A stretch of DNA of 64,000 nucleotides from Aptenodytes patagonicus (lineage: Eukaryota; Chordata; Aves; Sphenisciformes; Spheniscidae), in the NCBI RefSeq assembly GCF_965638725.1, contig NC_134962.1, forward strand, positions 2,487,501 through 2,551,500, read 5' to 3'. The position numbers and the translations under genes are program-made. Shown piece by piece: positions 1-37,721 of the stretch (position 1 is the stretch's first letter; each line of letters opens with the position of its first letter). The notes beneath the pieces were generated by a model. It did no database searches, was not told the DNA's origin, and saw only the letters and a program-made list of their open reading frames with translations.

Positions 1-118
1 TTTTTCTTTTTCTTTTCCTCCTTTTTTCTTTTCCTCCTTTTTTCTTTTTTTTTCTTTTTTCTTTGTCTTTTCCTTCTCCTTCTTTTCTTTCTTTTCCTTC
101 TTCCCCCGCCCCCTCCCC
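1..118 (+). repeat. Polypyrimidine (C/T)-rich simple repeat before a MYT1 exon
   Basis: The first ~118 bases are almost wholly T and C, mainly TTTTC and TTTTCC variants. They run directly into the splice acceptor of the acidic MYT1 exon, so the repeat also serves as a very long polypyrimidine tract. Confidence 0.85.
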
Positions 119-122
119 TCAG

Positions 123-27017
<26,895 letters not shown>

Positions 27018-27738
27018 CGCTGGGATGGAGACGAGCAAGCGAACAGACTGTAAGATGGAACTTTCCCTCCAAGTATTCAGGTTTACAAGTTAGAAAACTT
27101 GTTTAATGAATGGAAAAAAAAAAAAAAAAAGAAAAAAAAAGGACCAAAATGTAACCAAGAGGCCATTTCTGAGACGTGGAACTGACCGAACTCAATGTTC
27201 TCGTTTACTTAACTTTGGACCTTCTTGACAAAAGTGGGATTTTTCTACCTGGACCACGAGGTAGATCAGGATGGAAGGTTAAATTCTCCAGTAGGCTGTG
27301 GGGCTCGGTAGCTGGTGAAGAGCAGGCATCTTTCATGAGTTGCCATGCTCTTGCAGAATTGATCCAAGAGTTAAAACGTTACAAAAACAGGGTCTTGTCT
27401 GATCCAAGACTAGCGTATGACTGGCTTAAACGCTCATGTTGTCTATGGTTGTATGTCCAGATCACCTACTCACACATGAATTATGTTCTATGTTGCTACA
27501 AGTGCTGGAGCTGCAAGCTACCTGTAAATCTGAACCTGTGCTGGGCCTCCCAACCCCGAGGTGTTCAGATATCCACTGGGCATGGGAACTCTGAAGTATT
27601 ATAAAGTAGCTTATTTTTATTTTCTGAAAGAAATCTGAAGAGCAGTTCTGGATCTCCAGTGGAAAGCGCAATGGAAAAAAGGTTCTCAGGGAAGCTTTTG
27701 GAGTTTGCAACTACAGTATTCCTTTGTCTGTCTTAAAT

Positions 27739-27936
27739 ATGAGAATAGCTATTATGAATAGGCCAATACCAGATATTTCATACAGAAGAATTCTTAATGT
27801 GTCATGGTCCGGTGTATATGATTTTTTAGAAGTCTGTTTGATGACGGTTCTGGTTCTTTTCATTATTGTGATCATCCTTACAGTGGCGCAGTACTGCCAG
27901 TCCAGAGATCATACATCGATGCCAGAGAACGTTTGA
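27739..27936 (+). CDS. Candidate 65-residue single-pass membrane microprotein in the MYT1 3' UTR
   Basis: An ATG-to-TGA frame inside the MYT1 3' UTR. Residues 32-50 form a continuous hydrophobic helix (VLVLFIIVIILTV core). Before it are RR and a possible N-glycosylation site (NVS); a short polar tail follows. The length and single-pass layout resemble known small membrane proteins, but I recognise no family. It could be translated as a downstream ORF, come from a separate transcript, or be chance, since U-rich DNA readily encodes hydrophobic residues. Confidence 0.25.
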   Translation: MRIAIMNRPIPDISYRRILNVSWSGVYDFLEVCLMTVLVLFIIVIILTVAQYCQSRDHTSMPENV

Positions 27937-29029
27937 GATTGCGATGAACAAAAAAAAAAAAAAAAAGAAACAAAAACCAACAAAAAGAGAGATGTTAATT
28001 AATGGCCAGCAAAGTGCTTACCTACCATGAATCAGTGGTCGATTTCTTACAGGTATCCACAGGGCAATGGGTATTTTTTGGTTTGGTGTTCTACATTTTG
28101 CGCAAAATCACAGCGCAAGCGCCATTCTGCAAAAAAAAAAGAAAAAAAAAGGAAAAAAAAAAAAAAAAGAGTATTCAGGTATTGGGTATTCTTCCAAAGA
28201 AGCATTTTGTAAGCAGCTCGGTACACGCAGCCCACTGTGCACTTAAAGAACAACTCTATGAATGTCTTTGCGACGCTGCTCTCCAGCACCTGCTCCATCG
28301 CGCGTGGAGCCGGCTGTCACCCCGCGGGCTCGCTCTCCCCCACCTTCGCTCCCATACGGAGCTTGCTGTCCCCCTGCTGCAAACACTTTGGAAGCGGAGG
28401 GGGGCAAAACCTCCCGAGGGGTCCCAGCATGGGGAGCACCCGCATCCCGCATCCCGCATCCTTCCCGGCGGCGGGGCGGGCAGAGCTGGGGAGGATTTTG
28501 CTGACCCATACTAAAGGCAAGACTGTGGTGTCGTTTCGAGCCCAATCCTGCAGATATTTAGGGCATAATCCACGATTCAGAGAAGTCAGGAGAAAGCTTC
28601 CCGGCAATGGCAGCGGCCACTGGATCCGGCCCCGAAGCTCACAAGCGACTTGACTTGTGTCGGTTCCCCTGTTGAGTGCAATAGGGCAGCTGGCGTGAGT
28701 GGGTTTACTCGCATACATAAGTGTTTGCAGGATCCGACTCCATGAGTTCACTTATTTTAGAACCCATTCCAAGTGCAAAAATACAGAAGAAAGGGAAAAA
28801 AAATAAAAATAATTTGAGGTGTTAAAAACACAATGTTCTTAACATGTAAATAGAGTCCAAATTGATTGTGACTGCAATTCAGTTAGTATTTAAAAGTAGA
28901 GAAATTGCACTTCCTGGAAGAAAGAGAGGAAAAAAAAAAAAGTAGTTAGTTTAATTATCCTGTAAATTATTTAATTTTGGCAAGATGTATGTAATTTATA
29001 TTTACAACACCTTATGTTAACTTTTTGCT

Positions 29030-29520
29030 ATTTATTTAACTTTTTTATTTATTAATTTTATACTTATTTTAAACTGGACACCGCACCATAGAAAAGAAGA
29101 TAAAAGAAGCAAAAAAAAGTTAAAAATTAAAACTTTTGACCATAAAAAAAAAGATATTCCAAAAAACAGAAAAAAAAGAAAAAAACCCCTATCTACAACT
29201 CCTACTTGTAATTTTGATGCAACCAAGTTATTTTTTATATATTTTGTTATTTATTCTTTTAACGATGGGAATTTTTTTAAAGATATTTTATAACTGAGAC
29301 ATTTTGATAATTTTTTGGTTTGTTTTTTTGTGGGGGCAGGGGCACCGGGGGGAAGAGAGACTTTTTCAGTTTTTCTTTTCTTTTTCATTCATATTGTTTC
29401 AGGCACTGATAACAGGAAATGAAAATTCTGTATTTATTATTTATTTAATATTTAAGTCGGGAAAAAAAAATGAACTGTGCTCTTGTTGTATATTTATTTT
29501 GTCGTTTGTGTGTCAGTTAT
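29030..29520 (+). promoter_or_regulatory. AU-rich element cluster in the MYT1 3' UTR
   Basis: Repeated ATTTA and TATTTATT motifs occur (for example near 29030-29070, 29245 and 29430-29455) in U-rich context. Such clusters commonly bind ELAV/Hu or TTP-type proteins and control mRNA stability, which would suit a transiently expressed neural factor. Binding itself is inferred. Confidence 0.5.
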
Positions 29521-29570
29521 GTGATGACTGAGTACTTGTTTATGTGAAGGAATACTGTTAATATTTAAAT

Positions 29571-29576
29571 AATAAA
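29571..29576 (+). terminator. MYT1: Poly(A) signal of MYT1 (main candidate)
   Basis: AATAAA in AATAATAAAGAGTCAC, about 2.55 kb after the stop. A second AATAAA lies 130 bp further on. Confidence 0.65.
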
Positions 29577-29700
29577 GAGTCACATTGAAAGTTATAGCAG
29601 GCTACATGTTATTCTGTGAAAACGAATACTGTGATCTACTTTCCTCAGGAAATGTATTTTGCAGACAGAACTTCCTTATGTAATGGCAGGGTTATTTCGT

Positions 29701-29706
29701 AATAAA
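29701..29706 (+). terminator. MYT1: Second poly(A) signal of MYT1
   Basis: AATAAA followed by CCCAGTTCTGTTTGTGAC. The GU-rich stretch just downstream fits a cleavage site. Confidence 0.45.
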
Positions 29707-29719
29707 ACCCAGTTCTGTT

Positions 29720-31795
29720 TGTGACTTTAGTTCCTATGGTCTTTCTTCAAGCTGCTGCCAACGTCCCCAACGGGTCCCTGATGGGCTTCGTCCTTGCTCC
29801 TGCACTGTGGCTTGGAGGGTCGGCGTGTGTCCCCCCCTCGGAGCTGCAGCCAGGGACTGCCCACCCCAAACCTGGCTCTCCCCGCCTACTAAACTGGGGG
29901 ACTTAGGGGGAATTTAGGTTTGGTATCTCTCAAGGCTTTGAAGAATAAGGAGCTGTCACCATCCAGCCAAGCAGGTGCCTAAAATCCCGCCAGTCCCATG
30001 ATGGGGAGAATCAAAAGTCCAAGCAAAGGTGCCTATTTATTTAGTCGGTTGCTGGAGCCCCTTTCCCAAGGCAGGAGGGCTGCAGGCAGCGTTCCTCCGG
30101 GCAGGGGTCGCACCCTGCACCCCCAGCACTCAGCATCCCCGGAATTTCACAGCTTTGTGCTCCCGCAGGTGGTGTGCGAGCAGAGGAGATGCCATCGGGA
30201 GCGGTGCAGGAGATGCCAGCCCTGGGACAGGACACAGAGGTGGACACTTTCCCCTCCTGGATTTACAAAAAAGCCTCACCAAACTGATCTCTGAGGTTTA
30301 GCTAAAATGCTGGGAGGTGGCTTGGTTTTGTCAACAAGATTTCCTCACTTATATCTGCCTGTTCACAGATTACCTTCCTGGAAGAATGGAGCTTTTTCAC
30401 TGGCAAACGAGTTTATGTTTTGAAGCGGTGTCAATGAAGAGAATTTCTCACCTGTCTCTGTGTTGGAGACATCATTTCCGAAGTTGCTGAAATTCAGTTT
30501 CGCTTTGCTGTGGCTTCCAAGGTGAAATAAGGTAAATCACATTAAGGCCATTTGGAGCTGAGTGAGTTGGGTCAAATGGGAATTTCAGGCAGGTACATCA
30601 CCAAGAAATTCAATTCTCTGATTAACTGAGCTGAACTTTCCTGATTGCCCCCATGCAGAGGCACAAGTGCTGTTGGGTTAAGGCAGGAGGTGCTGGCTGT
30701 GCTGCAAAGACACAAGGGTGAAAGGCAGAGTAAAATGGAGCCAAAAGGGTAAGAACTGTAGCCAGAAAAATTTGAAGCAAAATTTTGGGTAGAAAGAAGA
30801 TTTCTTAAAGCCTTTCCTCAAGCATGTACATGGCTATTGGTGTTCATTGGAAGTTTTTTCTGTCTTCCTTGGGTGTCTGCAAGCTGTCCTGGGGCAGGAC
30901 AACTGGCAGAGGCTTAGGACAGGCTCATGGGGATGGTGGAAGAGAGGACATCCCTCCTGGAGAGACTGCAGTAGATGCTCTTGCTTAGTGCTGGTGGGTT
31001 TCCAGGGCCAGTGTGGTGGACAAGTGGGCTGCCAGCTCTGCCACCGGCTCTGCCCTCTCCCCCTCCTTTGCAGGGCATGGTACAGAGATCGCAGGCTCAA
31101 TTAAAAGTGCAAGGCAGGGGCTGGTAAGAGTGGTCAAACTTAGGGCCCACAGTCTCCCTCAGTTGTGACTGACAGTGAAATCGGGAGTAACTAGGAGCCA
31201 TGAAGTGACACAGCCACCGCAGAGACACCGGGGACGGTTTGGTTCAGAGCCTTCGTGCCGACCCCATGTATGCAGCAGTAAGAGACCTTCCCTCTGCTCC
31301 TGCTGCAGCCCCAGCTCCTGGCACAGGAGGTGTCCTGGGACACAAGCCATCCTGCCTTATCTTCATGTTGAGACAAGCCGGAGACTTTGCTGCAGCACTC
31401 TTGGCTCTGCTGAAAGCAAGCGCTCCTCCTGCCTCTGCTGAGCTCCTTCTCCAGCTTCTTCTACCAGCACCTGGCTTTCCTCTCTCTGAGCAGTCAGATT
31501 TAGGACCTGCACTGAATCCCCTAGCCATGTGGTCCCAAATGCCTGAGAAGAAACACCCTCAGGAGCGAGGACTGCCGGAGATCAAGCCCAGGAGCTGTCT
31601 CAGTCCCAGGAACTGTGGACCACAAGCCCCAAGGACAAGCTCTCTTTGAGGCTTTGCCGGACACAACTTAGAGTCGATGGGGTTTTGTCCCCTCCGCAAA
31701 GGGCTGCACATCTTAAAAGGAGAAAAACAGGGTGACTCATGCAAGGGTTCACCTAAACTGGCTGGCATGTTGTTTTTCTGAAGGGCACATAATTG
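29720..31795. other. Intergenic sequence downstream of MYT1
   Basis: Mixed sequence with a 136-codon open frame (31239-31649) lacking similarity. No gene is supported. Confidence 0.65.
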
Positions 31796-32160
31796 TTTTA
31801 TGGGGGATTTCACTAGACTTTGCACCACTGAGCAGTTCCTTGTGCCAATATTTGATTATGATGATAGAGCTAATAGACATGCTCACTTGTCCTTTCTTAA
31901 CGAATTGGCTGTGCTGCATAATAGAGCGGTTAGATTTGTGTTAAATTGCAGCTTTGGGAGCCATCACTGCGAGATGTTATCTTCTCTGAACTGGCGTCCT
32001 TTATCACAGGGAAGGGAATTGAATTGGTTTAAGATGGTACACTGTCAGTTTAGAGGTGTGCTTAGGAGAGCTCTTAAGCCTCCTCCAACCCGTGTAGGGT
32101 GAGAGCTGAACGGCAGAGGAGAGTGGGTCTTTTGCTTCAAGGATGCAAGGGAAAAGATAC
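31740..32160 (+). mobile_element. Ancient LINE (L2/CR1/Rex-like) ORF2 C-terminal fragment with open frame
   Basis: The frame 31800-32102 (100 codons) reads PIFDYDDRA, then NELAVLHNRAVRFVLNCSF, GSHHCEMLSSLNWRPLSQGR and ELNWFKMVH. It matches the layout found after the reverse-transcriptase palm in fish-type L2 or related LINE proteins: LDYGD, a Leu-rich spacer, HNxAxRFV, THHC, LxW.SL..RR..HW. The following bases, read one frame over, give VRAERQRR, suggesting one frameshift after the stop. The palm and endonuclease are absent. Such old elements are usually riddled with stops in birds. Confidence 0.6.
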
Positions 32161-35100
32161 TTCTCAGCATCTGGTTGTTTCTAAACACGTGGGTAAATCA
32201 TTGACCAACGAGAGCGTCATTTGGCCTCACTGATACCACTGTTAATTGCTAAAAGCTGCTAATGACCCATCCCTCCATTCTCCCGCTCAAGTGGTACCTT
32301 CCACTTGTCAACATTTACCTAGCCTCTCCCGGAGAGCCACGAGCTCCAGTGACGGCTTTTGGGCGTGCTCAGAAAGGGGTTTCTTTCCCAGCCTTGTGCA
32401 TTTCTTCTGATTTTTGGTCCCCCTGCCCCAGAACTCCTCTGGGTGAAGTCTTAAGGCTCAGTCCATCTCACCCTGCTCCCACGACCAAGGGACCCTGAAA
32501 AACACGCAGCTGGGTGGTCAGGAAGGGGTTGCCTCGTTCTCCATCAGGTTACTGGGGAGAGAAGGCAACTTTGCTCTTCAGAGATGCCATTTGGCATCAA
32601 ATTCACCCCCCTCGGGCCGCAGGCAGATGATGCTGAGGCTGGGGAGCAATCAGATGGGCTGGAGATGACACTGCAGCCAACAAGTTTCCCCCGCTGGAAA
32701 CTGCTCCCCTCCCAACCAGCGCTGAGCGCAGCTTTGCTGGATTAAGGGCTCTGGCCCGCACTTGTTAACACACTCACTTCTCCTACTCTTTTATGAGAAG
32801 ATATATCCTGAAACGACCTTCCACTTTGTACAGAAGGGCTCGTGGGATTGAGGCTGTAGGAAAGCATGTGGATGACGCATTCTTCAGACAAATAGCTCTC
32901 GTTATTCCAGATGCCTTTATCCCCTTCTTTCAGTGGGATGAATAAATCACCAATTGTTGTAAAAATGGTAGCATCAGATTTAAAGACATTTTTGACCCTG
33001 TCAACAAGGAAGTAAAACAACCATTAAAGCCCGCTTTCATTTATGTAACTGCAACGCTCCTTTGTTTGAATGTCAGTGACTATCTGTGATGATCTGAAGA
33101 AACACGAGCCATGAAGGGACAGAGCAAGGACATATGCTCTGCCTGAGCTCCAGGACTAGCACAAAGGGCTGGACCACCCCAGGAGGACCGGTCCACACTG
33201 AGATACGATGTCTGACCCCGCAGCATCGTGGCCACGGTTAACTCCAGCATGCCCTTATTGAAGCCAGGACGTGCCAAAACTTTTCCCTGCCTCTTCCTTA
33301 CTTCCAGCGAATCCCAGAGTCCACCCAAACTGAGCACGAGGCAATGGCCAAATGGTTTGGACTTAAACAGGGGCTAACCCGGCCTTAGCACCGCAGGGGA
33401 GCTAGTTTTGGCCTGAAGCTCTTCAAGTTCAAGATCAAGGATCAGCTCCTCAGGTTTTGCCATTTGCCAGAGGACTCCTTCTCGGGCTTCAACATTTAAT
33501 AATCCAGCCCAACCATGCTGAGACTGTTTAGCAAGTAAATAACATAAATCCAGAAGCTAGATTAATAAACAGTCTAGTCTGTCTAGAGCAGTCTACAGGG
33601 GTGGAGAGATAAAACTAAAATATTTATTACCAGCTTGGGGATGAAGTCATTAATTTAGTAACTACCCATTGCTTTGCTTCTTACAGTTGTTAGCAGTCTG
33701 AAGGTTACAGAAGATTAGGTGGGAAACTGACTGCCTCCCTGCTGAGAGGAGCCTTTCCCATGAAAGCCAGAGCCCAGCTCCCATCTGTCACCCCATTACA
33801 TTTGGAGGTGGTGAATATATTACCGTGCCGCTTACCGAAATAAAACAAAACAAAATTTCTGCTGGCCACATGGCAACCCTCCGCAAAATTTAATGAGGAC
33901 ACTGCCCTTTGTGCGCGGGGCCATTTTCAACAGCTGTAGAGATGAAGGCAGGAGGATCTTTGTTGGCGCTTGCCGGTTGCTCACGACGTGGCTCCCACAG
34001 CAAGCCCGGCCCCAGCAGCATCGCGAGGGCAGGCACCTTCGGGGAACGATGCTTCGGCTGCCTCTTGTCCTGAGAGGTCAGGAGCATTGTCAAAGCCTCC
34101 CTCATCTGCGATTTCTCAGTGGGTCTTCACATTTTCAGGAGAGCGAACATGGGTATTAGTTCATTCCCTGCTGTGATCTGATATTGGGGAGCATCCAGGA
34201 CTTAGATATACACATCCTCTTTATAGTGATTATGGATGGAGTCCCCTGATGAGCATGCTCCCCCGCTGACAACTACAATTTGCAGCGATGCTGCAGCAAA
34301 AGTCATGGTGGGGGAGTGAGGGAGGGTGCCTGTGTGCCCTTGGCATATTTTGTCATCGGTTTCATCCAGGGACAGCAAAGAGCTGTCATCCAGACGAAGT
34401 GCACAGGGGGTGGGGTTTGAGCAGGAGGCAGTTTGTGATGTGGGACGTGTGCCCCCCACCAGCTCCTGCTGATGAAGGGCCGAGACGCTGCTAATCCTCC
34501 CTGACGACTGCACTGACAGCGGAGGTAATCGAATTGCCTAAATAATTTAATCGAATCTTTACCCTGTTTTGTAAAATAAATAAAATAAAAACAGGCACGT
34601 ACTGTGAGCACGGGACACAGACCACAGGACGGATGAATATACAGATACAGCCACCCAGCCCTGCTGGGCGGCCCCCAGCTGCAGCCTTCCTTGGGGGGGA
34701 CAAGCTCCAGCAGCACTTAGTGCCCGTCCCTGTTCTTGAGGAGGGCAGGAGAAACAGGTCGGAAAGCACTGAAGGGTGCTGGATGGCTCCTGGAGAGCTC
34801 TGTCCTGACGGAGCTGCAGCTCCCCTGCAGAGACCATACTCCTCGCTCAGCCACCAGCCTTGGAAGAGCCCCTTTGGCCATGGGCGTCCCTGGTCCTCCT
34901 AAAGCCTTGGAAGGCAGCAGAGCCACGTGGACCAGGCAAAGCAGAAATGAGTGGGAGCCTTAAGCGGGTGCCTTGAGGAAATAAGAGAGGTCAACAGGAG
35001 ACACGATGGCCAGCCATGGAGAAAGGCATCTGTGCTCTCTGTTAACACAAGAAGTGATGATAAGCGCCTGCGGGTCATGCAGCGATGGACACTGACTTTT

Positions 35101-36570
35101 ACCCTGAGCCATTTGGTGTGACTGCTACCAACCCAGAGAGCACCAAGCACCTTGTCTTCAGGTAATTTCCAGGTAATCTGGTTGACTCAAATTATCCTTG
35201 ACGACAGGAGAGAAAGGAAGACAACATCCCTGAAATAGTATTCTGGTTTCTGCAGGTTCCCACAAAGGAGAGGCTTGCGTGAGGTTTGTGGGCAGCTCAA
35301 AGCAGACAAGTACGAAGCTGGGTCTCTAGGTACTGGGGATGAGAGGCTCTGTACAGGTGGATCAACCGTGATGTCTTGGCCAAGACTTTGCACTATGGTT
35401 TTAATGACATCAGGCTGTGTTTTAGCACAGAGTGAGATTTTAGTGGTACCTTAAGCAGGGTAGGGAGGAGAGGAAAAGAGAGAAAAAATGCTTGTGAATC
35501 AGACAGGCTTCTTCAGTGCTGAATGGCACGACAGACCTGCAAGATATTTCTGCTGTCACCAAAAAGTAACAGAAACATTTCTGCAGAGCATTAACCTCAA
35601 TTTTCCCCTCACAACAGACTAATTTGCAACTGTCAGCGCAAGCATCTTTGTCCTGACTATCCTGTACTCTGGTACACATCCAGCATGGGCAGGGCTAACT
35701 GCAGAGGCCCTACCCCAGTATCATGTCATTGCATTACCCTTTCATTTCTCTTATCAACGCCACCATTCAGTTCCACTCCTTATTCCCAGCCGTTATCACA
35801 ATGAGCCAAGAAAGTGCAGAGCACCAGCCAGGAGAAAAGAAAAAAAAAGAACAGGTGAAATTCTGATGTTGTCAGCTAAAATAGTTTCCAGATGAGCTCT
35901 GCCCACAAAGAAGATGAATCTTGGTGATTTAAGTTGCCAAATTTTACATTTGCTCCCTCTCTCCCATCTCTCCTCTCGGCTGCGAGCTCAGAGTGGAGTT
36001 CTGACACTGCAAAGTGTTAATAGAATTAGTCTCCTGCTATAAACTGTTCACTGGGGCTTGTTAGCTCAATTGTTGATGCTAAATTCTTATCAGAGCCACC
36101 TAAAAGAGCATTAATCAAGAAAGGCTGAACTCCCTGCCTGGGTCACAGAAATTTAATTAAACCCCAAGTAAAACTGGAAAATCATTTTGAAAAGAGAAGA
36201 GACGAATGCAAAATGCTTTTCATCATTTGACTCTGCATCTTCATAGTTCAAATCCTCAGTCGTGATTTCAAAGCGAGTTTTGCCAGAGCAAAGGCTGAGT
36301 GAAACACAGACCAGACTTCCCTCAGTGCCTCCTTTAACACAAGGTCCTGATGCTCATCCAGGATAAATGAAATATGGAAAACCACTGATTAAGGCCTGCT
36401 AAGGACCAGGACCCACAAATGTAAAGGAGCAGAATGCCCTTCCAAGCAAAACAGCGATCTCCTTGAGTAAGGTTGTGTTATGGTTATTGGTTTATGGATT
36501 TGTATCTATTTTCCATTTGCTGTGCAAAAAGGCTTATGCAACAAACCATTTATTCCGTAGATGCAGAGAA
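32160..36570. other. Intergenic sequence
   Basis: No coding gene is recognised. Scattered open frames around 34000-34960 show no similarity. The AT-rich part at 35780-36240 is listed separately as a candidate regulatory block. Confidence 0.65.
35780..36240. promoter_or_regulatory. Candidate intergenic regulatory block
   Basis: ORF-poor sequence with GTTAATAGAATTAGTC, CTCAATTGTTGATGC (SOX-like ATTGTT), TTATCAG (GATA-like) and GCATTAATCAAG, all within about 120 bp near 36015-36120. Function is inferred from motif density only. Confidence 0.25.
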
Positions 36571-36579
36571 ATATTAGTA

Positions 36580-36930
36580 CCAGCGTCGGTACAACCTCGT
36601 GTAGGATATTGTGTGTAGTTCTGGGACCTCTCTTTGGAAAAAGAAAAGATGAATTCATCCTTGAACAGGTGCAGGGAAGGACTGGCAGGGTGATTAGCAG
36701 AAGGGAGAACCTATCTTAGCAGAGGAGATTAAAAGAGCTTGGCTTGTTTAGCCTAGAAAAACAAAGGTTAAGAGGGGATATGATTACTCTTCATAAATAC
36801 ATTCAGGGTGGGAGGAAGGGGAATGATTTAAGTTAGAGGATAATACGGGTAGGAGATCAAATAAGGCGCATCTTGGCCAGGAATAAATTTCCATTGGAAA
36901 TCTGAAGATGTTTACTTATTGCTTGCTTTT
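36580..36930 (+). mobile_element. Ancient CR1/L3-like LINE 3' tail
   Basis: Degraded but recognisable. Landmarks in order are GTAGTTCTGGGACC, GGACTGGCAGGGTGATTAGC, GATTAAAAGAGCTTGGCTTG followed by TTTAGCCTAGAAAAACAAAG, TTAAGAGGGGATATGATTAC, ATAAATACATTCAGG and CCAGGAATAAATTTCCATTG. This order is that of the 3' end of old amniote CR1/L3 elements. It is much more diverged than the copy at 53.5 kb, so the insertion is far older. Confidence 0.7.
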
Positions 36931-37689
36931 CCTTGTCTTTATTTCCCTGTGTTTTACAGTATCCTCCTTCCTTTTTTTTAAACCAGTTTCTTTTACAAAT
37001 ATTCCAAAACCTCCCTCAGGTTTTGGAAAGGCCTTCTGAGCAGGACAGCTGAGCCCCCGTGGTTTTTAAGGGGAGATGGACAAATGTTGTGGCTCCTGCA
37101 GGCCGACAGGTGGGTCTGCAGGTAGGACATGTAGGACTACCAAAACCAAAGGAGGAGCAGGACAATGTGACATGGCTGCCTTCTTGTTGTATTTTTATTA
37201 TTTATGAATCCATAAAACCCATTGATTTTATTTAATCCATTAATCACTTGAAAGATCCAGGAATCATTTTCTTCCCCCATAAATATGAAAAGCTTGATTT
37301 CTGAGATTTTTATTTGGCAACCCTCTCCTAAATCATGGCAGATGGGCCATAACGAGACAGGAGAGAGACAGGACACTGAACGGGGCTCACCGGTGCTCCT
37401 GGCAGTACCAAGAAGAGACGAAGCACCTCACTGCTGTATGTCCCCAATGGCAGGGACCTCTGGTGACGCTTTCTCCCGCTCTCAGCCAGGCTGCACCATC
37501 TCCTGGCTGCTTTCCTTTGACGACGCAGTTAAGTGAGATGAATCCGGGTCTTTATGGGTCCTTTTTCCAAGTGGCAGTGGTTATGCACGGTGCAATACAG
37601 TGGAAATCAAGACATATGTTCTTCCTCTTGCTTCAGCAGTTACTCACAGAGCCCTTTGATGAAGTGAAGCAAGAGGAAAGCTTTAGCAG

Positions 37690-37716
<27 letters not shown>
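37690..37716 (+). repeat. (CA)n microsatellite
   Basis: About 13 CA units followed by TATATA. Confidence 0.9.

Positions 37717-37721
<5 letters not shown>

Larger units (their letters stand above)
27018..29600 (+). other. MYT1: MYT1 3' UTR
   Basis: Long AT-rich 3' UTR ending near the AATAAA at 29571 (or after the one at 29701). It contains encoded A-runs at 27114-27130, 27950-27966 and 28129-28168, where oligo-dT could prime internally. There is a GC-rich patch at 28260-28640 with three tandem GCATCCC copies near 28442. A Pumilio-type TGTAAATA lies at 28845-28852. Many ATTTA pentamers lie at 29030-29520. Confidence 0.8.

Noticed and set aside
31239-31649. 136-codon open frame downstream of MYT1
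   Set aside because: Ala/Leu/Pro-rich with no family features; overlapping antisense frames are equally long.
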